From: JACKOB01 sp024234575 | GTDB taxonomy: Bacteria > Pseudomonadota > Gammaproteobacteria > Pseudomonadales > Oleiphilaceae | NCBI GenBank assembly: GCA_051208035.1 | Contig: JBPJFZ010000020.1 | Span: 1-64,000, forward strand | DNA: 64,000 nucleotides | Direction: 5' to 3' | Shown: positions 17,809 to 27,398 of the stretch, one piece after another | Layout: each line of letters begins with the position of its first letter | Numbering within the stretch: the first letter of the stretch is position 1 | Translations under genes and position numbers: made by a program | Notes under the pieces: generated by a model | The model's input: the letters and a program-made list of their open reading frames with translations, nothing else | Database searches by the model: none | What the model was told of the DNA's origin: nothing

Positions 17809-18111
17809 CTAGCCAACATAAAACTCGGCCACACGACGCTCGGATCGCAGCGGCCCAACTATCGGTTTAACGGCCTCATGCACAGGGTGCGTTTCGTAAA
17901 CCGCTAACGCTGCCTCATCTTCATAATCAACGATCATGCAGACTTCTGAAGCATCGGCAATGGGGGACACATTAATCCCCACCTGAATCGCTAACATGCC
18001 TGGTATTTTTCCGCGCATGGATTCTAATGCCGTTTTAATCGTCGCCGCATCAGACTCTCTTTGCTGCTGATCGACCGCCTTTAAGCGCCACAACACCACT
18101 CTTCTATACAT
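17809..18111 (-). CDS. Dabb-domain (stress-responsive alpha/beta barrel) protein
   Basis: This small protein of about 100 residues resembles Dabb ferredoxin-like dimers: MYRRVVLWRLK at the start, then AIQVGINVSP and CMIVDYEDEAALAVYETHPVH. Its biochemical role is unknown; relatives include small oxygenase or isomerase folds. The ATG at 18111 has AAGGA eight bases upstream; the longer frame to 18162 has no such site. It lies about 90 bases after eda on the same strand and may read through from that operon. Confidence 0.8.
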   Translation of the reverse strand: MYRRVVLWRLKAVDQQQRESDAATIKTALESMRGKIPGMLAIQVGINVSPIADASEVCMIVDYEDEAALAVYETHPVHEAVKPIVGPLRSERRVAEFYVG

Positions 18112-18202
18112 GGTTATTTCCTTCGAATTTGAAAACGGGGAATCATAACATGATCTGAACATGCCACAAGAAACAGGTCTGTGGGCAGCAACCGCTTTTT
18201 GT

Positions 18203-18880
18203 TTATCTGTCCTGGCACAAGTGCGCGGCCTGCCATGCTAGCTGCTCGATTTGCGCCCAATTTTTCTCGCGAACCAAATCGTCTGTTGTCAGCCATGTGC
18301 CACCAACAGCCATCACGTTTGTTGTCGCTAGATAGTTCTGCAAATTTTCCGGGCGCACGCCTCCTGTTGGACAAAAACGGATATCAGGTAACGGCCCGGC
18401 AAAAGCCTGCAGTGCCTTTACGCCACCGGAGACTTCTGCCGGAAAGAACTTAAACCGGCGTATACCTTTCTCATAGCCCATAAGTATCTCTGACAAGCTT
18501 GAGACACCCGGAAGAAAAGGTGTTTTAGACGCTATCAATGCCTGCAACAAGGCTTCGGTTGAGCCGGGTGTTACGATAAATTCAGCACCTGCCTGCAGTA
18601 CCTGTTCAACCTGAGCCGCGGCCACTACAGTGCCTACACCTACCACAGCCTCAGGGATTGCCTGCTTTATCGCAGCAATGGCCTCCAGGCCATATTTCGT
18701 TCGTAACGTTATTTCCAGCATATTTAAGCCGCCATTTACCAGCGCCCGCGCCATCGGCACCGCATCTTCCAGGCGGTTAATCGTGATCACCGGTATAACA
18801 GGCGACTGCTGTACCCACCTATCCAGCGATGTTGTATCCAGCAAGGCTGGAGCAGCCAGATTCGTTTCGCTCGTTCTCAT
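18203..18880 (-). CDS. eda: KDPG/KHG aldolase
   Basis: This 225-residue class I aldolase of the Entner-Doudoroff pathway splits 2-keto-3-deoxy-6-phosphogluconate into pyruvate and glyceraldehyde-3-phosphate. The Schiff-base Lys144 is in RRFKFFPAEVSGG and the catalytic Glu56 in MLEITLR. CPTGGV near the end binds phosphate. GGGGAGA precedes the ATG. It is the last of zwf-pgl-eda, 25 bases after pgl. The 6-phosphogluconate dehydratase gene edd, which makes its substrate, is not in this window. Confidence 0.95.
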   Translation of the reverse strand: MRTSETNLAAPALLDTTSLDRWVQQSPVIPVITINRLEDAVPMARALVNGGLNMLEITLRTKYGLEAIAAIKQAIPEAVVGVGTVVAAAQVEQVLQAGAEFIVTPGSTEALLQALIASKTPFLPGVSSLSEILMGYEKGIRRFKFFPAEVSGGVKALQAFAGPLPDIRFCPTGGVRPENLQNYLATTNVMAVGGTWLTTDDLVREKNWAQIEQLAWQAAHLCQDR

Positions 18881-18905
18881 ATTGATGTCTCCCCGCCGTA
18901 TTCGG

Positions 18906-19670
18906 CTACTTGCTCCAGTAAATCGACATGGGCCGCTTTAGAAAAGCCCGAATAGGCATGACTAACTCATCCGTTGACGACAAGGCCTGTATCAGCGTTG
19001 CAAGCTTCTCGGCACCGCTGATATGCAGAATAATTTTACGGCAGGCTGCCAGAACCGGATAAGTCAGGGTGATACGAGAATGCGGTGCCTGCTGCGGCTG
19101 CATATGCAGACAGGCATCTTCGCACTCGGACTGTAAAGCATGGGCTAACAGCGGTGAACCGGGAAATAGCGAAGCGGTATGTCCATCGTTACCCATACCC
19201 AGTATCAGCACATCCAGAGGCCGATGCATTCTGTTTATTTCTTCTGCGGCAATCGCGGCCACCTGTGCCACAGACTCCCCTTGCCGATATAAGGGAACAA
19301 AGCGCGCAGCAATAGCGTTATTTATCAGCAGATGTTGGCGCACAAGACGCTCATTACTATCAGGGTCTGTTGTTGGGACAAAACGCTCATCCGCCAAGGT
19401 AATAGTTACCTTTTCCCATAAGAGTGTTTTTTGTGATAACGCCTTAAAAAAAGGCAAAGGCGTGCCGCCGCCAGAGACGATCAGCGTTGCTTGCTCATGA
19501 TCAATAACACCAGATTGCAAAGCATCGGTCACCACTGTCGACAACTCGGTAGCAAGCGGCTCTGGCCCTGCAAATTCATGCCAATCTATCCACGCGGGCA
19601 GGTTTGCCGGTCGATGCGCATTTGCCTCTGCATGGCTCGCTGCGTTGCTTTGTTGTTTTGTTATCGCCAT
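18906..19670 (-). CDS. pgl: 6-phosphogluconolactonase
   Basis: This DevB-type lactonase of about 254 residues hydrolyses 6-phosphogluconolactone to 6-phosphogluconate. The signature GMGNDGHTASLFPGSPLL is present, with LADERFVP in the sugar-phosphate site. The ATG at 19670 has GGAG upstream; a TTG two codons earlier is possible. It lies between zwf and eda, linking the oxidative pentose phosphate and Entner-Doudoroff routes. Confidence 0.95.
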   Translation of the reverse strand: MAITKQQSNAASHAEANAHRPANLPAWIDWHEFAGPEPLATELSTVVTDALQSGVIDHEQATLIVSGGGTPLPFFKALSQKTLLWEKVTITLADERFVPTTDPDSNERLVRQHLLINNAIAARFVPLYRQGESVAQVAAIAAEEINRMHRPLDVLILGMGNDGHTASLFPGSPLLAHALQSECEDACLHMQPQQAPHSRITLTYPVLAACRKIILHISGAEKLATLIQALSSTDELVMPIRAFLKRPMSIYWSK

Positions 19671-19695
19671 GAACAATCTCCGTAAAATTCAGCCT

Positions 19696-21183
19696 TTACA
19701 CATCTTCATGCCAGTATCTGCCGTCTCGGGCGATCAAAGTAATTGCCGACGCCGGCCCCCATGATCCCGCTGGATACTTTTTCGGCATAATGCCACTTGC
19801 TTCCCAACCATCAATAAGCTTATCGACCCAGCGCCAGGCGTATTCCACTTCATCCCGACGAACAAACAAATACTGATTCCCTTTGATGACTTCCCACAAT
19901 AAACGCTCGTAGGCGTCGCTCACCCTTGAGGCTTTGTAGGTTTCAGAAAAGTTCAGGCTTAGGGGCCCCTGCCGTAAACGCATGCCCTTATCTAACCCCT
20001 GATCTTTTGTCAGTACTTGCAAGGAAATACCTTCATCAGGCTGCAGTCTTATGATTAGTTTATTATGGGCGATGTGTTTCTGGTCTTGGTCAAACAGGTA
20101 ATGAGCTGCCGGCTTAAAATGAATCACAATCTGCGAAAGCTTTTCGGGCAGGCGCTTGCCTGTGCGCATATAAAAAGGCACACCTGCCCAGCGCCAGTTG
20201 GCGATTTCAGCTTTAAAGGCAACGAATGTTTCCGTCGAGCTATCTTGGTTAGCGCCTTCTTCTTCAAGATAACCGGGAACGACCTGACCATCACAGATAC
20301 CTTTTGCGTAACGTCCGCGTACCAGGTACATCGCCATTTGTTCTGCAGACAGCGGCTTCAGCGCTTTCAGAACCTTCACCTTTTCATCACGAATGCTGTC
20401 TGCGGACAAATCACTTGGAGGGTCCATGGCGATCAGACATAACAGCTGAATCAAATGGTTTTGCACCATGTCCCGCAACTGTCCGGCTTTATCAAAATAG
20501 CCCCAACGGCCTTCTATGCCGACCGCTTCTGCCACGGTAATCTCAACATGTGATATATGATTGTGATTCCACTGACTCTCGAACAGCGAGTTAGCAAAGC
20601 GCAGAGCGATCAGATTTTGCACCGTTTCTTTACCGAGGTAATGATCGATGCGGTAGATCTGTGACTCTGTAAAATGTTTTGCCAGTTGATCGTTAATCAA
20701 CGTACTTGATTGGTGATCATGGCCAATAGGTTTTTCGACCACAACACGCGTTCGCTTCGAGATCGCACCCTGCGTATGCAAATGGGTACTGATAGGCGCA
20801 TACAGACTCGCCGGTGTTGCGTAATAAAGAATAAGGCTCTCATGGGGTGACGCGGCCAGCCACTTGGTAATGCCTTCGTATCCCTCTGCATGGTTAAAAT
20901 CAAGGGACAGATAGGTTAAACGCCGTAAAAAAGATGCAATAACCTCTGCCTGATGATCCGCTTTCGACAGAAACCGCTTAAGACTGGCTGCGCACTTTTC
21001 TTGAAATTGCTCTGTGCTGCCAGCCTCCCGAGACAACCCCAATATCTGACAACCTTCTTTTAAAAGCCCGGCTTTGTGCAATTGATAGAGTGCTGGCATC
21101 AACTTACGTTGTGCTAAATCACCTAAGGCACCAAACAACACTACCACTGTTTTTTGAAAATTATCGTCAGACATAAAAACCAT
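19696..21183 (-). CDS. zwf: Glucose-6-phosphate 1-dehydrogenase
   Basis: This 495-residue enzyme oxidises glucose-6-phosphate with NAD(P)+ to the lactone. The nucleotide-binding motif GALGDLAQRKLMPAL is at the N-terminus and the substrate site RIDHYLGKETVQNL contains the catalytic region. VVEKPIGHD is also conserved. ATGs at 21183 and 21174 are both possible starts and neither has a strong ribosome site. It is the first gene of zwf-pgl-eda, and a HexR-like operator lies 26 bases upstream. Confidence 0.96.
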   Translation of the reverse strand: MVFMSDDNFQKTVVVLFGALGDLAQRKLMPALYQLHKAGLLKEGCQILGLSREAGSTEQFQEKCAASLKRFLSKADHQAEVIASFLRRLTYLSLDFNHAEGYEGITKWLAASPHESLILYYATPASLYAPISTHLHTQGAISKRTRVVVEKPIGHDHQSSTLINDQLAKHFTESQIYRIDHYLGKETVQNLIALRFANSLFESQWNHNHISHVEITVAEAVGIEGRWGYFDKAGQLRDMVQNHLIQLLCLIAMDPPSDLSADSIRDEKVKVLKALKPLSAEQMAMYLVRGRYAKGICDGQVVPGYLEEEGANQDSSTETFVAFKAEIANWRWAGVPFYMRTGKRLPEKLSQIVIHFKPAAHYLFDQDQKHIAHNKLIIRLQPDEGISLQVLTKDQGLDKGMRLRQGPLSLNFSETYKASRVSDAYERLLWEVIKGNQYLFVRRDEVEYAWRWVDKLIDGWEASGIMPKKYPAGSWGPASAITLIARDGRYWHEDV

Positions 21184-21208
21184 CTTTGTTGTTGGGATTT
21201 GTTATAAA

Positions 21209-21223
21209 TGTAGTAAAATTACG
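21209..21223 (-). promoter_or_regulatory. HexR-like operator 1 (zwf proximal)
   Basis: TGTAGTAAAATTACG matches the HexR consensus TGTARTWWWATTACA except for the last base. It lies 26 bases before zwf, well placed for repression relieved by the pathway intermediate KDPG. Confidence 0.75.
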
Positions 21224-21272
21224 ATATTGTTGCTCACTTTAGGTGAAAAAATACCGTATAACAAGGTATAAA

Positions 21273-21288
21273 TGTATTTATTACTACG
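21273..21288. promoter_or_regulatory. HexR-like operator 2
   Basis: TGTATTTATTACTACG reads on the other strand as CGTAGTAATAAATACA, a good half-conserved version of the TGTAGT...ACA type site. It lies midway between zwf and hexR. Confidence 0.5.
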
Positions 21289-21343
21289 TAAAATAGGCTA
21301 TTCATAGCTTATTACAGGACTAACTCCTAAATACACATAAAAA

Positions 21344-21359
21344 TGTAGTAATTTTTACA
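21344..21359 (+). promoter_or_regulatory. HexR-like operator 3 (hexR proximal)
   Basis: TGTAGTAATTTTTACA has intact outer arms of the HexR consensus with one extra central base. It lies 41 bases before hexR and would allow autoregulation. Confidence 0.6.
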
Positions 21360-21400
21360 ACATATACCACTGCACAAATCACACAGCGGCGGAATAAAAC

Positions 21401-22255
21401 GTGACCAATCTTTTACAGGACATTCAGGAAAAGCTCGACGAGCTGAATAAATCAGAACGGAAAGTCGCAGACGTTATTCTCAAAGACCCCGAAGGCGCCA
21501 CTCGCGCCAGTATTGCCTCCCTCGCACGTAGTGCGCAAGTGAGTGAGCCAACCGTCAACCGCTTCTGCAATCGATTTAGCAGCAACGGCTACCCGGATTT
21601 TAAAATCCAGCTTGCATTAAGTTTTGCCAAAGGCACGCCATATGTTAGCCAGAATGTTGACCCTGAAGACACTACCGCCGAGTTTTCCGAAAAGATCTTT
21701 CTGGGCACTATCGCCGCCCTCGAGGAGGCCCGCAAGAAGCTGGACACCAACACCCTGCAAAAAGCGATAGATCTGCTCAGCCAGGCGAAGCAAATTTCGT
21801 TTTTTGGTCTTGGCGGCTCAGCCCCGGTGGCGCTGGATGCCCAACATAAGTTCTTCCGCTTTAATATTCCTGTGACGGCCTATGATGACATTCTGATGCA
21901 GCGCATGGTGGCGGCAGGTTCACATACCGGCGATGTATTTGTGATCATTTCCTACACGGGTCGTACCCGCGAGCTAGTTGAAATAGCTAAAATCGCCAAA
22001 GACGCTGGGGCAACAGTGATCGGCATCACCGCGCCGGAGTCTCCCATGAGCCAGCATTGCTCTCTGGCGCTGGAGGTCACCGCACCCGAAAACACAGACG
22101 TTTTTATGCCAATGACTTCACGGATCATCCATCTGGCGATCATTGATATTCTTGCCACTGGCGTTACGCTAAAGCGCGGTACTGATTTCCATCATCATCT
22201 GAAGAAGATAAAAGACAGCCTGGTGAGTAGTCGCTTTCCCAAGCAGGATGTCTGA
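21401..22255 (+). CDS. hexR: RpiR-family regulator of carbon metabolism, HexR
   Basis: This 284-residue protein has an N-terminal HTH_6 domain (SLARSAQVSEPTVNRFCNRF) and a C-terminal SIS sugar-phosphate domain from about residue 125 (FFGLGGSAPVALDAQHKF, VISYTGRTRELVEIA). HexR represses zwf, pgl, eda, edd and related genes and releases DNA on binding KDPG. It is divergent from zwf and the shared 217-bp region holds three matching sites. The start codon is GTG at 21401; GGCGG about 10 bases upstream is a moderate ribosome site. Confidence 0.92.
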   Translation: MTNLLQDIQEKLDELNKSERKVADVILKDPEGATRASIASLARSAQVSEPTVNRFCNRFSSNGYPDFKIQLALSFAKGTPYVSQNVDPEDTTAEFSEKIFLGTIAALEEARKKLDTNTLQKAIDLLSQAKQISFFGLGGSAPVALDAQHKFFRFNIPVTAYDDILMQRMVAAGSHTGDVFVIISYTGRTRELVEIAKIAKDAGATVIGITAPESPMSQHCSLALEVTAPENTDVFMPMTSRIIHLAIIDILATGVTLKRGTDFHHHLKKIKDSLVSSRFPKQDV

Positions 22256-22283
22256 ACTCCGGCTAACCGAGGCCAAATCGCGA

Positions 22284-24071
22284 CTAATCGAATCGTTGGA
22301 TTACTTCAATAAACTGGCTGCCGTATTTCTCCAGCTTACTTTGTCCTACGCCGCTGATATGTAACAACCCCTGCGGCGAAGTTGGTTTTAGCTCCATCAT
22401 TTCCATCAAGGTAGCGTCGTGAAAAATAACATAGGGCGGTACCCCATGCTCTTCAGCCAACGCTTTGCGACACTCACGCAGCGCATCCCAGAGGGCACTG
22501 CTTGGTTTGGGCGAGCGCACACTTTTACGCAGCGCAGGCTTATCGCTGACATCTTTGCGCAACTGTATCGACTCTTCACCACGTAACAATGGTCGACATT
22601 TCGGGGTGAGTTGAATCGCGCCATAACTGTCTAAATTGGCAATCAGATAGCCTCTGGCAACCAGCTGACGAAATACCGAACGCCACTGATTTGTATCCAG
22701 TTCTTTACCAATACCATAGGTACTGAGCTGCTGGTGCCCAAACTGGCGGATTTTTTCTGTATCTTTGCCCAGCAAAACATCCAGCACATGATTCACGCCA
22801 AAACGCTGGTCGGTACGATAAACACAACTCAGCGCCTTGCGGGCTACTTCGGTGCCATCCCAGGTTTCTACCGGCGTGATACAGGTATCACAATTACCGC
22901 AGCCTTCGTCAGAATCATCACCAAAATAATGCAATAACGCGTGGCGACGACAGGAAGTAATCTCACATAGCCCCAGCATCGCTTCCAGCTTTTGCCTCTC
23001 TACTCTTTTATGTTCCTCACCGGCTGATGATTCTTCCATCATTTGGCGCAACATGATCACATCTTGCAAACCGTAGGTCATCCAGGCGTTAGAAGGTTGT
23101 CCATCCCGCCCAGCTCTGCCGGTTTCCTGGTAGTAGGCTTCGACACTTTTAGGTAAATCCAAATGAGCCACGAAACGAACGTCAGGTTTATCAATCCCCA
23201 TACCGAAAGCGATGGTAGCAACAATTATAATACCGTCTTCTCGTAGAAATCGGCTCTGGTGCGTTTCTCTTAAAGCGGCCGACAAACCGGCGTGATAGGG
23301 CAACGCCTTGAAGCCCTGCTTACACAACCACTCTGCCGTCGCCTCGGTTTTTTTACGGGACATACAGTAAACAATCCCCGCATCGTTGGCATGCTCATTA
23401 AGGATAAACTTCAACAGCTGCGCCCGAGCATTGTCTTTCTGGACGATGCGATACTGGATATTGGGCCGGTCAAATCCGGCGACAAACTGCTGTGCCTGTT
23501 GCAAGCCCAGGCGTTCGATTATTTCCTGCCGCGTACGCTGATCCGCCGTGGCGGTAAGTGCAATACGAGGGACTTCGGGAAACTGTTCTGCCAGAAACGA
23601 CAGCTGCAGGTAGTCGGAGCGAAAATCATGCCCCCATTGCGACACGCAATGGGCCTCATCAATCGCAAACAAAGAAATCTGCAACGACTTTAGCAGTTGC
23701 CGGGTGCGCTCCTGCGTCAGTCTTTCTGGCGCGATATAAAGCAGATCCAGCTCGTTATTAGCTAACGCCTGCTCAGTCACGTAAACCGCTTCGGCAGATA
23801 GTGACGAATTAAGATAGGCCGCTTTCACACCCAATTGCTTAAGGGCGTCTACCTGATCTTGCATCAGCGCAATTAATGGCGAGATGACCACCCCGGTACC
23901 ACTTCGGGCTATTGCCGGTATCTGATAACAAAGAGACTTACCGCCGCCGGTTGGCATTAACACCAACGCGTCATTACCGGCAACAACGGTGCTAATCACT
24001 TCATCCTGAGGTGAACGAAATTGATCATAGCCAAAGATTTTTTGTAAAATGTTAAGCGGTTCTTGATTCAT
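22284..24071 (-). CDS. recQ: ATP-dependent DNA helicase RecQ
   Basis: This 595-residue helicase unwinds DNA 3' to 5' in recombination repair. It shows Walker A (MPTGGGKSLCYQIP), the DEAH box in AIDEAHCVSQWGHDFR, motif VI (YQETGRAGRDGQP), the zinc-binding Cys cluster (CEITSCRRHALL...CGNCDTC), the RQC domain and a C-terminal HRDC domain (GVPPYVIFHDATLMEM). Length and domain order are those of E. coli RecQ. It converges closely with hexR. Confidence 0.96.
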   Translation of the reverse strand: MNQEPLNILQKIFGYDQFRSPQDEVISTVVAGNDALVLMPTGGGKSLCYQIPAIARSGTGVVISPLIALMQDQVDALKQLGVKAAYLNSSLSAEAVYVTEQALANNELDLLYIAPERLTQERTRQLLKSLQISLFAIDEAHCVSQWGHDFRSDYLQLSFLAEQFPEVPRIALTATADQRTRQEIIERLGLQQAQQFVAGFDRPNIQYRIVQKDNARAQLLKFILNEHANDAGIVYCMSRKKTEATAEWLCKQGFKALPYHAGLSAALRETHQSRFLREDGIIIVATIAFGMGIDKPDVRFVAHLDLPKSVEAYYQETGRAGRDGQPSNAWMTYGLQDVIMLRQMMEESSAGEEHKRVERQKLEAMLGLCEITSCRRHALLHYFGDDSDEGCGNCDTCITPVETWDGTEVARKALSCVYRTDQRFGVNHVLDVLLGKDTEKIRQFGHQQLSTYGIGKELDTNQWRSVFRQLVARGYLIANLDSYGAIQLTPKCRPLLRGEESIQLRKDVSDKPALRKSVRSPKPSSALWDALRECRKALAEEHGVPPYVIFHDATLMEMMELKPTSPQGLLHISGVGQSKLEKYGSQFIEVIQRFD

Positions 24072-24361
24072 GGTCGCAGTATAAGCGCAATTGATTGCGA
24101 ATGTTCAGTGAAATTGAAACTAAAACCCTGTACGATTACCGAACAAAGTTAACTAGCATCGCTCTAGGTTATTTTGCTAATCTATGCACTCGGTCGGTCG
24201 ACGCTGTTAGACATTTCAATCAAAACAGACATTCAGTCAAAACACTAGCGCGAACTTGGCAAGCCTATACCATGCTTACCAACTTTACCGGGCAGACACA
24301 GCGATCGCGAACAGACAATATACTATCTCCACATCAACAAAGGTAAAGAAAACAAAAGGCT

Positions 24362-24814
24362 ATGACAGTACTTTTACATCCAAATAAAACCAACCCAGAG
24401 AGATACCGGGTTTGGGACCGAGAAACCAACACTCAAAAGTACTTTCCGCTGACAAAGGAAGGTAAACGTCTGGCTAATGAGTTCGAAGCCAAAGTCGCAT
24501 CTATTAAGAAAGCGAGGGCATTAAGCCGTGACTTGGCAATTAACCGTCTTTTCGCACCTGACGGTAGCGTTAGAGGTCTGAAAAGGGTCTATCGTAAGCG
24601 GCGAGACAGGCCATCTTACGAATGTCTGGCACTTTATGCCTGTCATCGACAAACAGAACTGACCATCGGTAAGCAAGGCTTTGAAGTTACCTACAAGAAA
24701 GCAATCGCGTGGCTGCTGGAAAAATACGGTCTGGAAGAAACTTACGAAATACGCCAAATGTTTAAAGCAGCAAAGCGTAAGTACTGGCACACGGTCATTC
24801 CCGAAAAAATGTAA
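24362..24814 (+). CDS. Hypothetical basic protein
   Basis: This 150-residue protein is not recognised. It is rich in Lys and Arg and predicted mainly helical. The first 50 residues (RYRVWDRETNTQKYFPLTKEGKRLANEFEAKV) have the look of small DNA- or RNA-associated domains, but no clear motif is visible. AAAGG seven bases before the ATG supports translation. It stands alone between recQ and a convergent gene. Confidence 0.6.
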   Translation: MTVLLHPNKTNPERYRVWDRETNTQKYFPLTKEGKRLANEFEAKVASIKKARALSRDLAINRLFAPDGSVRGLKRVYRKRRDRPSYECLALYACHRQTELTIGKQGFEVTYKKAIAWLLEKYGLEETYEIRQMFKAAKRKYWHTVIPEKM

Positions 24815-24826
24815 GTGTGCGGGTAG

Positions 24827-25195
24827 TTAAAAATCGAGGTAATTGGCGATCTCGTAGAGATCAGGGCGACCCTCTTCGTTGCCAAAGTAGCAGACGTCTT
24901 CGTGCTGACCTGTTTTTGGGTCAATCATGCCGATGACAAAATCTCGCTTATACTGCTTGGCAATACCATATAAAAAAGCGAGAGGGTCTTTAAGCTCTGT
25001 TTTAGATTTAACTGTCAGATGAATACCCAGATCCCAGTTAGGCAGCGCGTAGGGCTTGGCCACATCTGCTTCAGCCCGATGATTCACCAGCGTTATCTTG
25101 TCATTGGCCTCGCCAATCCATTCGGCCAAAGCTGTCGCCACCGGCTCGGCAATTTCTTCCAGGTCTGATCCATCAATATAAAAGTATAGTTTCAT
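24827..25195 (-). CDS. Hypothetical small cytosolic protein
   Basis: This 122-residue acidic protein of unknown function starts MKLYFYIDGSDLEEIAEPVA and contains WDLGIHLTVKSKTELKDPLAFLYGIAKQY. No signal peptide or membrane segment is present. The ATG at 25195 is preceded by GAGAG; a longer frame to 25216 is possible. It has no obvious operon partner. Confidence 0.6.
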   Translation of the reverse strand: MKLYFYIDGSDLEEIAEPVATALAEWIGEANDKITLVNHRAEADVAKPYALPNWDLGIHLTVKSKTELKDPLAFLYGIAKQYKRDFVIGMIDPKTGQHEDVCYFGNEEGRPDLYEIANYLDF

Positions 25196-25474
25196 GCTCT
25201 CTCGTCTTATCTGCATTTCTCATTAACAGGCAATCGACACTTTATGCTGGATGCTCATTAAATGCCAGGCGGATTTACACCGCCTTTGCTGAACTATTCA
25301 ACGTAAAAACCCATAAGACATAGCGCTTCAAATTGCCGCAAAGTTTCTAAAACACCAGAGCTAAAGACAATCAATCGATTTTATCGATATATCTAACGAT
25401 TTATTTACTGTCAGTGTGTAATTTTTCTATCTATCATCAAGTGATTGAAGTCTGCAGCTATCCCGGAGGGGCAC

Positions 25475-26461
25475 ATGGGTATCTTGATTAAGGGGCAATG
25501 GGTCGACCAATGGTATCAGGCGACGGCCGATGGTGAGTTTGTTCGGGAGACGGCCAAACTACGTCATTGGATAACGCCAGATGGATCAGCAGGGCCAACC
25601 GGTAGCAGTGGCTTTACCGCCGAAAGTGGTCGCTACCACCTTTACGTGTCTTTGGCCTGCCCTTGGGCACACCGCACGCTCATCTTTCGGCAACTCAAGC
25701 AATTGCAAAACCATATCACGGTTTCGGTAGTGGCAACGGATATGCTTGCGGACGGCTGGACATTTAATAAAGCAAACGGCAGCACAGGTGACCATCTTTA
25801 CGATAAAACTTTTCTTTATCAGTTATATACGCACAATATTGCCGACTACAGCGGGCGCGTCACCGTACCGGTCTTATGGGATAAAAAGCAGCAGTGTATT
25901 GTGAACAATGAATCGGCAGAAATTATTCGTATGTTCAATCATGCATTTAATGGCATAACGGGCAATGAGGATGATTACTACCCAGAGCGTTTACGATCGA
26001 GCATCGATGATATCAATGCGACGATTTACGAGAATATTAACAACGGCGTGTATCGAGCCGGGTTCGCCAGCACACAGGCAGCCTATGATCAGGCGTACCA
26101 CAAATTATTTACGACGCTGGACTCGTTAGAATCCCTGCTGGCCAAGCAACGTTTTCTGGTCGGGGGGGAAATTACCGAAGCCGACTGGCGTCTGTTTACA
26201 ACGCTAATTCGCTTCGACAGCGTTTATCATGGCCACTTCAAATGTAACCGGCAAAGACTGGAAGATTTTCCGCATCTCGCCAACTACCTGCGGGAGCTTT
26301 ATCAGCTGCCGGGCATTGCAAGCACCGTCAACTTTGATCATATCAAAAGGCACTATTACTACAGTCATCAGATGATTAATCCCTCACGAATCATTCCGCA
26401 AGGACCAGACATCGACTATCAGCAACCACACAACAGAGGCGCAGCCAAGCTTCCAGGCTAG
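25475..26461 (+). CDS. Glutathionyl-hydroquinone reductase-like GST (Xi class)
   Basis: The 328-residue protein matches the ECM4/YqjG group: a thioredoxin-like domain with the catalytic Cys62 in LACPWAHRTLI, the NNESAEIIRMFN segment that binds glutathione, and a helical C-terminal domain (GGEITEADWRLFTTLIRFD). These enzymes remove glutathione from glutathionyl-hydroquinones. GGAGGG at 25465-25470 fixes the ATG at 25475; the upstream extension to 25445 is not needed. It is monocistronic and converges on the next gene. Confidence 0.9.
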   Translation: MGILIKGQWVDQWYQATADGEFVRETAKLRHWITPDGSAGPTGSSGFTAESGRYHLYVSLACPWAHRTLIFRQLKQLQNHITVSVVATDMLADGWTFNKANGSTGDHLYDKTFLYQLYTHNIADYSGRVTVPVLWDKKQQCIVNNESAEIIRMFNHAFNGITGNEDDYYPERLRSSIDDINATIYENINNGVYRAGFASTQAAYDQAYHKLFTTLDSLESLLAKQRFLVGGEITEADWRLFTTLIRFDSVYHGHFKCNRQRLEDFPHLANYLRELYQLPGIASTVNFDHIKRHYYYSHQMINPSRIIPQGPDIDYQQPHNRGAAKLPG

Positions 26462-26465
26462 CCAA

Positions 26466-27188
26466 CTACTGAATACCATTGTCAGCGATTAACTGGGCTA
26501 TCCAGTCACTGTTTAACTTTAAGAATTCGTTAAACTGATTCAGTACGTCTGTTTTTGTAATCGTCGACAAAGAAAAGCTAGCGGCACTGTGCGGCAAAGA
26601 TGCATCAAAAACCAGCTGGTTTGCCATCCCCATCTTACCCAGGCTGTTACTCACAACCGCCACATTGGCATAGGCGCCATCAACTCGACCCGCAACAGCT
26701 TGTTTAATCAAACTATCCAAATTAGAGGTTTCTTTTAACGACAGCTCATTAGCTTTTACCGCGTCCATGTAAACCCATGGCGAAAACCCTCTGACTACCC
26801 CCAGACTTTTCAACGTTGTTTTACCAGCTTTGTCCGGCACTACCAGCACACCATCGGTAGAGGGCAATACAGGCGCACTGTACTGCACGTTCTTACCTGC
26901 CTTCGCATCACTCGCCCAATAGGCGTTATCAGGAAACTTAAAATCAACCGCGCCAGATAGAAAAGACGGAAGCAGGCGCGCTACCGGCAACGCCTCTATT
27001 ACCAGTGTATGTCCATTATCGGCTGCGAACTTTTCCAGAATCTGCACGGCAACCCCTTCTGTCTGGCCACTGCCGGCCGGGGTGTAATAGGGTGAATATT
27101 CAAGGTTTTCGATACCAACTTTCAGTACCTCGGCCTGCACCAGCTGAAACCAGCCTAATAATACAATCCACGTAGTGACTATGCGCAT
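26466..27188 (-). CDS. Periplasmic solute-binding-like protein (family 3)
   Basis: This 240-residue exported protein has a signal peptide ending near LVQAE and a family 3 extracellular solute-binding fold (GIENLEYSPYYTPAG, GVAVQILEKFAADNGHTL, LIKQAVAGRVDGAYANVAVV). Such domains usually bind amino acids, but no ABC permease or sensor domain is encoded nearby. It may therefore be an orphan binding protein. GAGG precedes the start. Confidence 0.8.
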   Translation of the reverse strand: MRIVTTWIVLLGWFQLVQAEVLKVGIENLEYSPYYTPAGSGQTEGVAVQILEKFAADNGHTLVIEALPVARLLPSFLSGAVDFKFPDNAYWASDAKAGKNVQYSAPVLPSTDGVLVVPDKAGKTTLKSLGVVRGFSPWVYMDAVKANELSLKETSNLDSLIKQAVAGRVDGAYANVAVVSNSLGKMGMANQLVFDASLPHSAASFSLSTITKTDVLNQFNEFLKLNSDWIAQLIADNGIQ

Positions 27189-27398
27189 CTTCTTGTCCTC
27201 TACAAGCTTATTGCTTATCCAGTAGTCTAGTAGCTATTTAAATTGGTTACCTAATAATCAAGTTATTTTGATTACAAGACACACAATCTCTGGCTTTTCA
27301 TCTACTATTAAAGGCTCAGAAAAGACCTCAACAGACGAATTAAATGAAGCCGGATAAGACAGATAAATAACATGTACAGTTCAGAATTCGATGTGGTG

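Noticed and set aside
24095..24346. 83-codon frame after recQ
   Set aside because: It begins with a non-ATG codon, has no ribosome site and shows no recognisable composition or motif.
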